64,000 nt of DNA from Rhizopus arrhizus. Taxonomy: Eukaryota; Mucoromycota; Mucoromycetes; Mucorales; Rhizopodaceae. The position numbers and the translations under genes are program-made. This document shows, in pieces, positions 53,812 through 64,000 of this stretch. Each line of letters opens with the position of its first letter. Within the stretch, counting starts at the first letter, position 1. Below the pieces are notes generated by a model, which had not been told where the DNA came from, ran no database searches, and saw nothing but the letters and a program-made list of their open reading frames with translations. The DNA lies in assembly GCA_024220505.1 (NCBI GenBank), contig JAKZZE010000004.1, positions 310,001 through 374,000 of the forward strand. Direction: 5' to 3'.

Positions 53812-54979
53812 AAAAAAAAGTAAATCATCTCTAAAAACTTATTTCATTTAATCCCAAGAAAAAAGTAATCCGTCCCAATTTCTATTTTCAGATTATTCCA
53901 AAAAAAAAAGAGATGAAAAGGCAAAATGTTTTTGCTTTTAAGGAATGTCTATATCATTTTTTTTTCCTATTGCACCCATATTCAATTCATATATTCGAAT
54001 AAGAGCGATTATTTTCCTCAAAAAGACGAAATTACATGAAATGAATAGTAAAACAGAGATCTATGAATTAGTATAAAGTCCTTGTGCGATGTATATTTTC
54101 GCTATAAAATGGACATTATACAAATATTGAAGCATTCATCATCTTTATTTAACCAAGTTTGTCCGACTCTGGAACACCATTGTTTGAATGTAATCAACCA
54201 TAAAGTCTTTAGCTGTCTATTACCTGTGGCTTTCTTTCTCAAAAAAGTCCAATTGATATTTTTAACATGCCACCCTTGTTCCTTCAAAGTGAGGGCCATG
54301 CTGGCTTGTGTCAGTCGATTCTTTTCGATTTGTTGTCGTACACTCACCTTTTGTTTGAAAATAGAGTCTCATACCAGCATATTATTTTCAACACCTTAGG
54401 TGGCTGTAGGTGCAATCGCTCACTTTTTATGGTCACAGACAATTCATCAAAATGGAATATAGTACATAAAACTATCTTTGTTGCTTTGTCTATGGGTTTA
54501 TGTAACCTAACCTTTACAGATTGACACTGCAATATTAACTTGGATAGAGACATATTACGGCCTTTGCTTCTTTTTGCAACCATCTTCAAAATAATCCAAC
54601 TGAAATTGCTTTTGTCTTTCCTCTGTTTGATGTACTATAATAGTTGTATCGCCAATAAACCTATCAGAGTAGTAGTGACGAATGAGACAGAAAAAAAAAT
54701 AAATAAATAGGATTTTACTCACTAGCGTATGTATATTGGTAATTTTCTCTAAATATATTAATCCAAATCCTGAGAAATTTCAAATTTTACATATGTTTAT
54801 CTAACGATTCAAGCTTAAAACATAAAACATTTAGGGCGGAGGCAAGGTTGTTGGGTAAATAGACCGATTTGTATTTGTGAAACTCAGTAGAGGCCATGGC
54901 TTAAGAAGAGAGGACATAGTACGGTATAGAGGGAGTGGTAAACAATTTGAATTATTGAAACGAGTGGTGCGATTGAAAA
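53812..54979. other. AT-rich spacer with unassigned short ORFs
   Basis: No gene is recognised. Minus-strand ORFs at 54102-54347 and 54344-54589 (81 codons each, different frames) are Lys-rich and could be pieces of one decayed coding region, but I recognise no family. The spacer ends at the left edge of hydrolase arm 3 (gaaagatatcc, 54980). Confidence 0.35.
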
Positions 54980-56605
54980 GAAAGATATCCAAAGCCATCG
55001 TTCTTGCAAGATGATAAATGGAGAATAAAAAAAAAATAGAAATTGTAAAGCAAATTCATTGCCAAGTTAACCTTCAAGGGACTGACCACAGAAGCTGTAA
55101 AGTAAAAGACAAGAATTCACCAATCATATTGGCTGTTGAATCTCGAGATTCCATTGGTTCTCTTGTATTACCTGAAACGCACTGACCTTTTACGTAAAAA
55201 ATGCAGCAATTTATATAATTCACAGTAACAGACCAGACCTGGGATCGAATTATTAATATTTATTATATTACAAATTCACTAGAAGAAGAAAAAAAAAGAA
55301 AAAAAGAAAAACATATATAAACCAAGTAACTTTTGTTTCTTTTATCAAGACTCATCTACTTTTTTTTTTATACACACAAGAAAAAAAAAACTAAAATGAA
55401 GGAAGCTCTTATTATCGTCGATGTTCAAAATGACTACTTTCCTGATGGAAGATTTCCTACTGACAGCCCAGTAGAAACCGCTCAAGCCATTGCTCGATTG
55501 ATGGAAAAGTTTAGAAAAGAAAACAAGGAAGTTGTTCATGTTGTCCATTATGCTACAGAAGAGCAACGCAAGAAGCTAAATTTCTTTGAACCAGGAACAT
55601 CCGGTGTAGAGATCCATGAAAGCGTCAAGCCACTGGCTAACGAAAAGGTCGTTATCAAGCATGAAATGAGCTCATTCGTAGGTACCGATTTGAAGGAGTA
55701 CCTCGAAAGCAAGGGAATCGATACTATTATTGTTGTGGGCATGATGATCCACAACTGCGTCAACTCGACTGTTTACTCTGGCAGTCATCGAGGCTTCAAG
55801 TGCATCGTTGTCGATGAAGCCGTCAACACATTCGATCAACCCTACGATGGTAGAATCATCAAGGCCAAGCAAATCAAGGAAGCCTTCCTTGCCGGTATTG
55901 AATTCGCTTATGCCAAGGTCAAGAAGGTGGATGATATCTTGAACAACAACTATTAGATCTATTAGATGCTTGTAGTTTTAGTATAAATAAAAATACCTTT
56001 AGAATCCATACATTGTTTGCTTTACTTTTTGATTTTGTATTGCTTGACGTCGGCTATAATCGCCTTCGTAATGATTAGTGTTGAATTGACTTGTAAATTT
56101 GTATCAGAAAAGGTTTCTTGATTGCTTTTAATTCTTTGCTTTCTAACCTTATTTATCAGCAATTGCTTTGTATTTCATAGCTTTCGGTTCTTTTTGAAAA
56201 AAAAAGAAAAAAGAGAATTTTAGATTTAGTTATTAAACGTGTTATAAACTTACATTTGAGTAGTTCTAAAATTTTCCTTTTTGTCATGTGTATCCTTAGC
56301 ATTCATGTTATTTTTAAAAGCGGGAATGGGGAGAATAAAAACTTTTAAGAAACTTTTTATAAACAAAGTTCTTAATATTGTATATACTCTATTCTCTTCT
56401 AATAATACTCATAACTTAGTAAAGTCATATTGAATGCTTCCTTGATACTTTAAATGGTCTATATGAAATCTATTCTACTGGATTATTACTGCCTCTTTCT
56501 TCGCTTGCTGATACAAACGTTATTTTTTCTCTCTCTCTCTGGTTCTTGAACACCGATATTTTTTCTTTTGCTTTAAATGCGTAAGTCCTTGAATCTTGGG
56601 GTTTT

Positions 56606-56638
<33 letters not shown>

Positions 56639-57064
56639 CTTTTTTCTTTTTTCTTTTTTCTTTTTTTCCACGAAAATCTCTTCAAGTTCCTTGAGATTAA
56701 TTGATGTATCTTTAAATTATATCCTGCTGCTTTGGTGATATTAGATAAGTCAAGCATATGTCTAAAATATTATAAGTAATGAAAATATTGTATATGGTTG
56801 TTATTATATTATTTTAGATAAAAAGAAAACCTTCATTCTTTATAAATTAAATCTCTATTTTTTTCTGTATATATAAAACGATATTCAATGTAATATGAAT
56901 GGTTGATAAAGTACATAAAACTACATGAGTGGTTTGTAAAAGAGTGAAAGGACTAATTTAATGATGTTTCAACTATTATGACTGATAGTCAGGCATTTAT
57001 GGTCATTGGGTAGGATATTAAAGATGTTTTGTTTGGAAAAACATTTGTTCAACAGAGGAACAAT
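54980..57064. repeat. Hydrolase repeat arm, copy 3 (direct orientation)
   Basis: Collinear with copy 1 from gaaagatatcc to caacagaggaacaat. It then stops about 7 bp before the point where copy 1 meets the Tc1 element, and joins the poly(T) end of the inverted LINE fragment. It has a longer T-rich microsatellite (T-run followed by T6C units, about 56610-56669) than copies 1 and 4. No gene other than the hydrolase is supported. Confidence 0.88.
55396..55956 (+). CDS. Isochorismatase-fold cysteine hydrolase, copy 3
   Basis: A 186-residue open copy with Asp9, Lys88 and Cys121 conserved. It differs from copies 1 and 2 at residue 17 (Asp for Gly) and 108 (Ile for Val), changes shared with copy 4, which places copies 3 and 4 together. 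The frame is open for 21 codons upstream but without an ATG; the start is the same ATG as in the other copies. TATA-like box at 55314-55321. Substrate unknown. Confidence 0.9.
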   Translation: MKEALIIVDVQNDYFPDGRFPTDSPVETAQAIARLMEKFRKENKEVVHVVHYATEEQRKKLNFFEPGTSGVEIHESVKPLANEKVVIKHEMSSFVGTDLKEYLESKGIDTIIVVGMMIHNCVNSTVYSGSHRGFKCIVVDEAVNTFDQPYDGRIIKAKQIKEAFLAGIEFAYAKVKKVDDILNNNY

Positions 57065-58380
57065 TTTTTTTTATGGATGAAAATTTTAATATTTATTAAA
57101 ACCCATCAAAGAGTATAAGGGTTAAGAGCGATACAAGTGTATGAAACAGTGACTTGTTGCGAAAATATAAAAGGCATTAGAATAAAGAATTGTAAGCGAA
57201 CAGTTTCAATAGTTCCTTTTGGATTTGATTGAGGACAATCTCATCCAAGACAGGAGTCTGTTCAAAGAATTGTTGCCAGTGGGCTTTCCAAATGAATCGA
57301 ATGACTGTACCAAAAAAACCATATATTGTAAACTTGTCATGGTAGTGTAAGATATGATACTTGGATAATCTAAATGTAGATAGGTCTTCGAATATTGAGC
57401 TGCAGTTAGGATCTTTAGGATTTGATAAATATTTCTTGAAGGTTGCGTTCCACAGGTCTTGTTTTTGAATACAAGTAAAGAGCATATGCTGCTCTGTTTC
57501 TGGTAGCTTGCACAATTGGCAATAGCCGTCGTCTACCTTTGCTGGTATAATTCTATGCAGATTGGCTCGAGTGGATAATTTCTTATGAAGAAGTCTGTAC
57601 CATACATTTCTAGGAGTATGGTGCATAAGGCTACTGATAAAAGCCTTCTAGTTGTTGTGACTTATGTTTGTGATTTGTGAGTTTGGGTTGAAGCTGAACA
57701 TTGTCTTTAGTTGACGATTCTTCAATACTGTTATATTGATATCGTCATAGCTCATCTGTTGAATGAATGGGTCAAAGTTAATATTTGATTCAGTTTGATG
57801 GCCTTCATTGTCAAATTCAAGATCATACTGTTCAGCTGATAATAAAGATGCAAAATACGGCTTGAAGGTAAGGTTTCCAGTAAGAACGGCATCTTTGATT
57901 TTTTGTAGGAGATTGGGAGAGCCACAATGTTGTCTGTTTTTGAACTGTATACCATTTGAAAGGAAACCTCGTTCAAAAAAACAATATGCTTTTTGTGTTT
58001 GGAGAAATTTGCTAAACCTAAATTTTTCTTGTGGGTCTTCTTCGCATATATCTTTGAAGGGAATGTGTAGACTAGTTTTTGATGATATTATTAGATCATT
58101 TTCGGTAGGTAAATGAGGAGAGGAGTCCAAAGCACTAAGCATAGGGATTAGTGGATGGAGGTCTTTCATGTTACCATAGGATCTGGAATGTTTGAATATC
58201 AAAGGGATGATGTGTGAGGGGGCATCAAATGAAGATTGCAGAGTAAATATCAACATCTTGTGCAGGAAGTCTGATATCCTTTGACGACAGTTTAACAGTA
58301 GTGGATTGATATATCGAAACTGGAAAGCCTTTTGTTGAACTTCTACATTGGTCAACTCTTTGATCAAATACTTTTTCACT
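57064..58380 (-). pseudogene. 5'-truncated LINE (ORF2 C-terminus), inverted second copy
   Basis: Reverse complement of the fragment at 32480-33811. The first 243 codons (58379 to 57648) are identical in protein to the first copy, including the in-frame TAG. The last 149 codons (57626 to 57177, zinc knuckle CQLCKLPETEQHMLFTC) differ at a handful of residues. The poly(A) end is shorter (about 9 bases) and joins hydrolase arm 3 directly. Confidence 0.82.
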
Positions 58381-59672
58381 ATTTAATTTTTTTTTATTTC
58401 AACTTGCAGTTTTTCTATGAAGATGGTCACGGAAGTATTATGAATGAAGAGGGAAAAGAAGCAACTTCTATACTTGAGGAGAAATCATTCAGATTAAAGA
58501 GCTTCACTGATCTTCGTAAATCTATCAAAAATCAAAAGCTTCAGCTTGAAGTGAATGAGTGTGATGTCGTTATGGAAGACCCTCAGCCCAAAAAAGAAAG
58601 GGCTACTCCGTACAATGTTTACATTGATGAGGACAAAAGAAGATATTTTTTTTTCCTTAATCTCTTTGAGGAAGACTAACTGTACTTACAACAAGCCAGT
58701 TAGTCAATTAAACGGCACACACAAAGAACACTTAATTTTTTTGATGAGGACGCTTCTACAACAATTCAGGATGCAACTGAAGATCTGATCAAAAGCTTCG
58801 CTGGGCTAGAAATAAAGAAGTCTAGAGTCGCAGAGTTCATGAAAGAAGAGTGCAATCTTAGCCTCAAAGTAGTAAGTCGCCATGCTATTGCAAGAAATTG
58901 CGAAAAAAAACCTCTTGAAGACCGCATAGCTTGGGTCAAAGAGTGGACCGAGAAGGGCATTAATTTCTTGGATAACTGCGTTTGAGACCCCTTCTACTAA
59001 AGCCAATTCGCAGACTGTTCTTGAGGCAATTTCTGCTTTTGGTGTCGTCAACGTAACCATGAGAGAGTCTGGAAATATCAAAAGAAGAAAGGTTGTTGGC
59101 GCCACAAAAAGAAAAGCACCTGAGGATAGGATTTCCACTCCTAAGGGAACTACCTCTGGACACTATCTTCAAATCATCAACGATACTATGAATATCATGG
59201 ATGAGTTTCCTGAGATGCGAGGATTCCATATCATTATGGACAATGCTCCAATTCATGTACCAAGTATAATTGACCTAGTCATCATCAGAAGGGGATATAT
59301 ACCGGTCTATCTTTCCCCCCCCCTTACTCGTCCGAGATTAATTATATTAAGCAATTCTGGGCCGTCTTGGAAAGTAAAGTGAAGCGAACAAAGTTTAGTG
59401 ACATTGAGACCCTCAGCTCAAGAATCATCGAAGCAAGTGAGGCTATTCCTGTTGAGCATTTGCAACACTTTATTCAACATTCTGTTAACCAATTCGGTAA
59501 CTGCCTCAATAAAAATCCTATCTAGTCATTTTTCTTTTGTATCTGACCAAATTTATACAACAAAGAGTTGGCCAAGCTAATTTTATCTTTTGACCAATTT
59601 AATTTCAAAAAAGTGTGCAACTTAATTTCCAAAAGACCAATCAATTTTTTTCAACTGGGAGTGGAACGACTG
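58381..59672 (+). pseudogene. Decayed IS630/Tc1-type transposase, inverted second copy
   Basis: Reverse complement of the relic at 31194-32479, with the same stops and frameshifts. One extra lesion is visible: a run of nine C at about 59325-59333, where the first copy has ten, shifts the frame before the PPYSSEINYIKQFW block. The element ends at 59672 next to the TA (59673-59674) that begins hydrolase arm 4. Not functional. Confidence 0.8.
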
Positions 59673-60486
59673 TATTTGTTATTGCTCCTCTGTTGAACAA
59701 ATGTTTTTTCAAACAAAGCATCTTTAATGTCCTACCCAATGACCATAAATGCCTGATAATCAATCATAATAGTTGAAACATCATTAAATTAGTCTTTTCA
59801 CTCTTTTACAAACCACTCATGTAGTTTTATGTACTTTATCGACCATTCATATTACAGCGAGTATTGTTTTATATATACAGAAAAAAATAGAGATTTAATT
59901 TATAAAGAATGAAGGTTTTCTTTTTATCTAAAATAATATAATAACAACCATATACAATATTTTCATTACTTATAGTGTTTTAGACATATGCTTGACTTAT
60001 TTAATATCACCAAAGCAGCAGGATATAATTTAAAGATACATCAATTAATCTCAAGGAACTTGAAGAGATTTTCATGGAAAAAAAGAAAAAAATCTAAAAC
60101 CCCAAGATTCAAGGACTTACGCATTTAAAGCAAAAGAAAAAATATCGGTATTCAAGAACCAGAGAGAGAGAAAAAAAAAATAACGTTTGTATCAGCAAGC
60201 GAAGAAAGAGATAGTAATAATCCAGTAGAATAGATTTCATATAGACCATTTAAAGTATCAAGGAAGCATTCAATATGACTTTACTAAGGTATGAGTATTA
60301 TTAGAAGAGAATAGAGTATATACAATATTAAGAACTTTGTTTATAAAAAGTTTCTTAAAAGTTTTTTATTCTCCCCATTCCCGCTTTTAAAAATAACATG
60401 AATGCTAAGGATACACAAGACAAAAAGGAAAACTTTAGAACTACTCAAATTTAAGTTTATAACACGTTTAATAACTAAATCTAAAA

Positions 60487-60519
<33 letters not shown>

Positions 60520-61732
60520 CTTTTTTCAAAAAGAACTGAAAGCTATGAAATACAAAGCAATTGCTGATAAATAAGGTTAGAAAGCAAAGAATTAAAAGCA
60601 ATCAAGAAACCTTTTCTGATACAAATTTACAAGTCAATTCAACACTAATCATTACGAAGGCGATTATAGCCGACGTCAAGCAATACAAAATCAAAAAGTA
60701 AAGCAAACAATGTATGGATTCTAAAGGTATTTTTATTTATACTAAAACTACAAGCATCTAATAGATCTAATAGTTGTTGTTCAAGATATCATCCACCTTC
60801 TTGACCTTGGCATAAGCGAATTCAATACCGGCAAGGAAGGCTTCCTTGATTTGCTTGGCCTTGATGATTCTACCATCGTAGGGTTGATCGAATGTGTTGA
60901 CGGCTTCATCGACAACGATGCACTTGAAGCCTCGATGACTGCCAGAGTAAACAGTCGAGTTGACGCAGTTGTGGATCATCATGCCCACAACAATAATAGT
61001 ATCGATTCCCTTGCTTTCGAGGTACTCCTTCAAATCGGTACCTACGAATGAGCTCACTTCATGCTTGATAAAGATCTTTTCATTCGCTAATGGCTTGACA
61101 CTTTCATGGATCTCTACACCGGATGTTCCTGGTTCAAAGAAATTTAGCTTCTTGCGTTGCTCTTCTGTAGCATAATGGACAACATGAACAACTTCCTTGT
61201 TTTCTTTTCTAAACTTTTCCATCAATCGAGCAATGGCTTGAGCGGTTTCTACTGGGCTGTCAGTAGGAAATCTTCCATCAGGAAAGTAGTCATTTTGAAC
61301 ATCGACGATAATAAGAGCTTCCTTCATTTTAGTTTTTTTTTTTCTTGTGTGTATAAAAAAAAAAGTAGATGAGTCTTGATAAAAGAAACAAAAGTTACTT
61401 GGTTTATATATGTTTTTCTTTTTTTCTTTTTTTTTCTTCTTCTAGTGAATTTGTAATATAATAAATATTAATAATTCGATCCCAGGTCTGGTCTGTTACT
61501 GTGAATTATATAAATTGCTGCATTTTTTACGTAAAAGGTCAGTGCGTTTCAGGTAATACAAGAGAACCAATGGAATCTCGAGATTCAACAGTCAATGTGA
61601 TTGGTGAATTCTTGTCTTTTACTTTACAGCTTCTGTGGTCAGTCCCTTGAAGGTTAACTTGGCAATGAATTTGCTTTATAATTTCTATGTTTATTTTTTT
61701 ATTCTCTATTTATCACCTTGTAAGAACGATGG
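59673..61732. repeat. Hydrolase repeat arm, copy 4 (inverted)
   Basis: Reverse complement of copy 1 over almost its whole length, from the TA next to the Tc1 relic to the hydrolase upstream region. It ends at gatgg (about 61732) where the DIRS element begins, exactly as in copy 2. With copy 3 it forms inverted repeats of about 2.06 kb around a 2.6-kb loop. Confidence 0.88.
60767..61327 (-). CDS. Isochorismatase-fold cysteine hydrolase, copy 4
   Basis: A 186-residue open copy with the triad Asp9, Lys88, Cys121 conserved. It shares Asp17 and Ile108 with copy 3 and has private changes around the catalytic Lys (EKIFIKHEVSSF instead of EKVVIKHEMSSF: residues 85, 86 and 91). It is therefore the most divergent of the four at the active-site strand. 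It is divergent from the second DIRS gag-like ORF (417 bp between start codons). TATA-like box at 61403-61410 (minus). Confidence 0.9.
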   Translation of the reverse strand: MKEALIIVDVQNDYFPDGRFPTDSPVETAQAIARLMEKFRKENKEVVHVVHYATEEQRKKLNFFEPGTSGVEIHESVKPLANEKIFIKHEVSSFVGTDLKEYLESKGIDTIIVVGMMIHNCVNSTVYSGSHRGFKCIVVDEAVNTFDQPYDGRIIKAKQIKEAFLAGIEFAYAKVKKVDDILNNNY

Positions 61733-61744
61733 GCTCCCACACCA

Positions 61745-62614
61745 ATGCAGTCAGCGGACGACACTGCCTCGCAACTATTGCACTCTCTGGGCACAAGACC
61801 CCATTATGATTGGACTCCTTCGGATGCACTTACTGCACTTATGAGTTTGGATACACCTTTGCATACTTCACCTATGCTTTCAGAGACTGAACGTAAAGCA
61901 ATTATTGAGTCTTACCTTCCTATGTCCCATGTCGACTATAAAGCTCCTGCTACGATTCCTACTGCAGAACGTGCCATGAATAAGATACAGCGTCATGAAG
62001 ACAATTCTCTTAAACATTTGCAGTACCTTTTGTCGGCGGCCTTTCGATCTCTCGATATTTTGAGTCATGAACTCGTCTCCTGCGAGTCTGGTAACCCCAA
62101 TTTGGAACGCTATTGTAAGATGCTGTTCGATGTCCGTAAGCTTCTACTACATGTTTGTTCTTCCATGACTCAAGCCCGTAACAACGTTGCTCTCCAAGCA
62201 ATCAATCCTTCTTTCTCCTTGAAGTCGGATACGGAAGTTACGTACACCCTTCCTTTGGACGAGTTTCAACAAACGTTAATCCAGCAAACTACTGCAAGAA
62301 AGGTTACTCGTGAAGCCACGGCTGGTTATCGTCAACGTCGTTCTCCGAATAACAGTTCCGATAATTCGGGTTCTTTCTCGAATTTTCCTGTCCAACAGTT
62401 TTTTCGGCCAGGTCCACCCTCGCAGCAGGGTGGTTTCACCAACAACAGCAGCACTACCATCAGCAACAACAATTTTCGTCCAACCAACTTCAACAGCAGC
62501 AAATCCAACAGCAACAACACCAACAGAAGATCAAACAACCCCTTTCGTCAATGGATACCGAAACAACCACAACACCCGACCCCGTTGGAGGTCGGCTCAG
62601 CAAGTATTTTATAG
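61745..62614 (+). CDS. DIRS gag-like ORF, copy 2
   Basis: 289 residues, identical in layout to copy 1 but with a five-codon deletion in the Asn/Ser-rich C-terminal repeat (NFNSSKSNSNNTN region). It overlaps the RT ORF by 64 bp. Structural role inferred from position in DIRS elements. Confidence 0.7.
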   Translation: MQSADDTASQLLHSLGTRPHYDWTPSDALTALMSLDTPLHTSPMLSETERKAIIESYLPMSHVDYKAPATIPTAERAMNKIQRHEDNSLKHLQYLLSAAFRSLDILSHELVSCESGNPNLERYCKMLFDVRKLLLHVCSSMTQARNNVALQAINPSFSLKSDTEVTYTLPLDEFQQTLIQQTTARKVTREATAGYRQRRSPNNSSDNSGSFSNFPVQQFFRPGPPSQQGGFTNNSSTTISNNNFRPTNFNSSKSNSNNTNRRSNNPFRQWIPKQPQHPTPLEVGSASIL

Positions 62615-64000
62615 AATGGACAAAAATTTCCAGCAACTCATACGTCAACACTATCATTCAACACGGTTACCGCATTCCTTTTCACACATCACCACCCGTC
62701 ACCACAAAACCAACACCTATAACACCATTCTCCAATGAACAAATCCCACTCATAGATCAAGCTGTCCAGAGTTTACTTCAAAAAGCAGCTATCGAACCAG
62801 TCTCGCCTCAACAAGTTCAGGAAGTTCCAGGATTTTACAGCTCCCTATTTGTTATCCCCAAGAAGGATGACGGTATTCGTCCGGTGTTCAATCTCAAGAA
62901 CTTGAACCAGTATCTAGATCCTCCCCATTTCAAGATGGATACGATCAGGGAAGTCTCGTTAATGATCAAACCGAACGATTATCTCGTATCTATAGATTTA
63001 TCCGATGCTTTTCTTCATATAGGACTACATCAAGATTCGAGACGTTACTTGCGGTTCAAATGGGGAGATCAAGTTTACCAATATCGTACGACTGCCTTTG
63101 GTCTAGCCTCCAGTCCTTATGTATTCACCAAAGTTTGCAGGCCCATATTACACTACTTTCGGTCTCAAGGTTACAGAATTTCGGCGTACTTGGACGATTG
63201 GATTCTGGCAGCAAACTCAAAGCAATTAGCTATCCAGCAAGCTCAAGCAGTGTTGGCTCTTTTGCAACGACTTGGTTGGATAGTGAACTACAAGAAATCA
63301 GTCCTGACTCCTACACAGCAGTTAGAACACCTAGGCTTTCTATTGAATACTCGTACGATGATAGCATCTCTACCTCTCAAGAAGCTTCGGGATATCCGTC
63401 GATCAATCAAACAAATACTGGACAAGCCTTCCCGACAAACTCCAAGGACAGTTCACAGTTTGACTATGCGAATCCAAGCGGCTACATTTGCTATCTTCCC
63501 AGCACGCCTCTACACGAGACATCTTCTATATTTCAAGAACCAGGTGGTGAAGTCGGACGCCGATTGGGATCGTCTTCGACCTTTAGACCAAGCCAGCAAG
63601 GAGGAGCTACATTGGTGGTACGACAATTTGAAGAAATGGAACGGTCGCTCTCTTCTCCCTTCAACTCCCACTCAAACGATTTATGTGGATGCCAGCAACA
63701 CGGGATGGGGGTGCAGTTTGGGCAAACAACGTGCACATGGTTACTGGGCTCCAGAGGAAGCGGCTCAGTCAATCAATTGGCGGGAACTGAAGGCGGTTCA
63801 ATTAGCACTACAGATTTTCCCAAGATTGCAGAACTCGACAATTCTAATCAGGACAGACAACACAACCAGCCTGTCGTATATCAACAAACAGGGTGGAACA
63901 CGGTCGCTCCCTTTAATGAATCTAGCAACAGAAGTCTGGAACTGGTGTCTTCAGCACAACATTATGATTCAAGCTCAACATATCAAAGGGATTTACAACA
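62551..64000 (+). CDS. DIRS reverse transcriptase/RNase H ORF, copy 2 (partial at window edge)
   Basis: The frame is open from the ATG at 62551 to the end of the window, with the same RT motifs (SIDLSDAF, AYLDDWILAA) and RNase H motifs (YVDASNTGWG, IRTDNTTSLSY). At the position of the copy 1 nonsense codon it has TGG, giving EVWNWCLQHN, so it reads through into the next domain. It differs by KKDDG for KKDGG in the fingers region and WGD for WRD. The 3' end is not in the window. Confidence 0.88.
   Translation, partial: MDTETTTTPDPVGGRLSKYFIEWTKISSNSYVNTIIQHGYRIPFHTSPPVTTKPTPITPFSNEQIPLIDQAVQSLLQKAAIEPVSPQQVQEVPGFYSSLFVIPKKDDGIRPVFNLKNLNQYLDPPHFKMDTIREVSLMIKPNDYLVSIDLSDAFLHIGLHQDSRRYLRFKWGDQVYQYRTTAFGLASSPYVFTKVCRPILHYFRSQGYRISAYLDDWILAANSKQLAIQQAQAVLALLQRLGWIVNYKKSVLTPTQQLEHLGFLLNTRTMIASLPLKKLRDIRRSIKQILDKPSRQTPRTVHSLTMRIQAATFAIFPARLYTRHLLYFKNQVVKSDADWDRLRPLDQASKEELHWWYDNLKKWNGRSLLPSTPTQTIYVDASNTGWGCSLGKQRAHGYWAPEEAAQSINWRELKAVQLALQIFPRLQNSTILIRTDNTTSLSYINKQGGTRSLPLMNLATEVWNWCLQHNIMIQAQHIKGIYN

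Larger units (their letters stand above)
61733..64000 (+). mobile_element. DIRS-type retroelement, copy 2 (runs off the window)
   Basis: Near-identical to copy 1 from its junction with the hydrolase arm. Gag-like and RT/RNase H ORFs are seen; the recombinase and right end are beyond the window. The RT frame is intact to the edge, so this copy may be more complete than copy 1. The left junction with the hydrolase arm is the same base as in copy 1. Confidence 0.87.

Overview
The window is nuclear DNA from a filamentous fungus, most likely a member of the Mucoromycota (Mucorales). The reasons are AT-rich intergenic DNA, genes split by introns of about 47-66 bp, a fungal gene set (alternative oxidase, SLA1, Yap1/Pap1 bZIP, ETT1), and mobile elements typical of this group: DIRS retroelements, IS630/Tc1-type transposases and non-LTR elements. 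The species cannot be named from sequence alone.

Layout. Positions 1-5.9 kb hold mobile-element debris: an ORF1-only retroelement unit on the minus strand and a heavily decayed LINE on the plus strand. Positions 5.9-27.2 kb are a compact island of host genes. In order they are alternative oxidase, an RNase P/MRP L7Ae-type subunit (POP3/Rpp38-like), mago nashi, an HMG-box protein, TATA-binding protein, spermidine synthase, SLA1, an NKAP homologue, a broken GID8, a CENP-L-like gene, a bZIP/DUF3425 factor, ETT1 and a Yap1/Pap1-type bZIP. Splice sites were assigned by eye from GT..AG signals, preserved frame and family alignment; mago nashi has six small exons.

Positions 27-64 kb are repeat-dominated. 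A 186-residue isochorismatase-fold cysteine hydrolase occurs four times, as two convergent pairs (29.5 kb + / 36.8 kb -, and 55.4 kb + / 60.8 kb -). Each copy sits in a repeat arm of about 1.2-2.1 kb. The arms of the first pair enclose a Tc1-type relic, a LINE 3' end and a single-copy MFS transporter. The second pair encloses the same Tc1+LINE block in the opposite orientation, without the transporter. In both pairs the right-hand hydrolase is divergent from a DIRS retroelement that starts about 416 bp away; the second DIRS runs off the window.

Between the two blocks, 42.9-50.4 kb holds a head-to-tail nest of four non-LTR elements: a 5'-truncated LINE, a full-length two-ORF LINE, and two short units that carry only an ORF1-like gene. 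All are separated and flanked by five exact copies of one 13-bp target sequence. This indicates repeated site-specific insertion at the same site and use of the LINE machinery by coding but non-autonomous partners. Positions 50.8-53.8 kb hold two fragments of a probable PD-(D/E)XK-like family and a fragmented IS630/Tc1 transposase.

The most unusual structures are (a) the inverted, four-copy hydrolase arms fused to DIRS elements, and (b) the 13-bp-punctuated LINE/ORF1-only array. Percent identities and database searches were not run.
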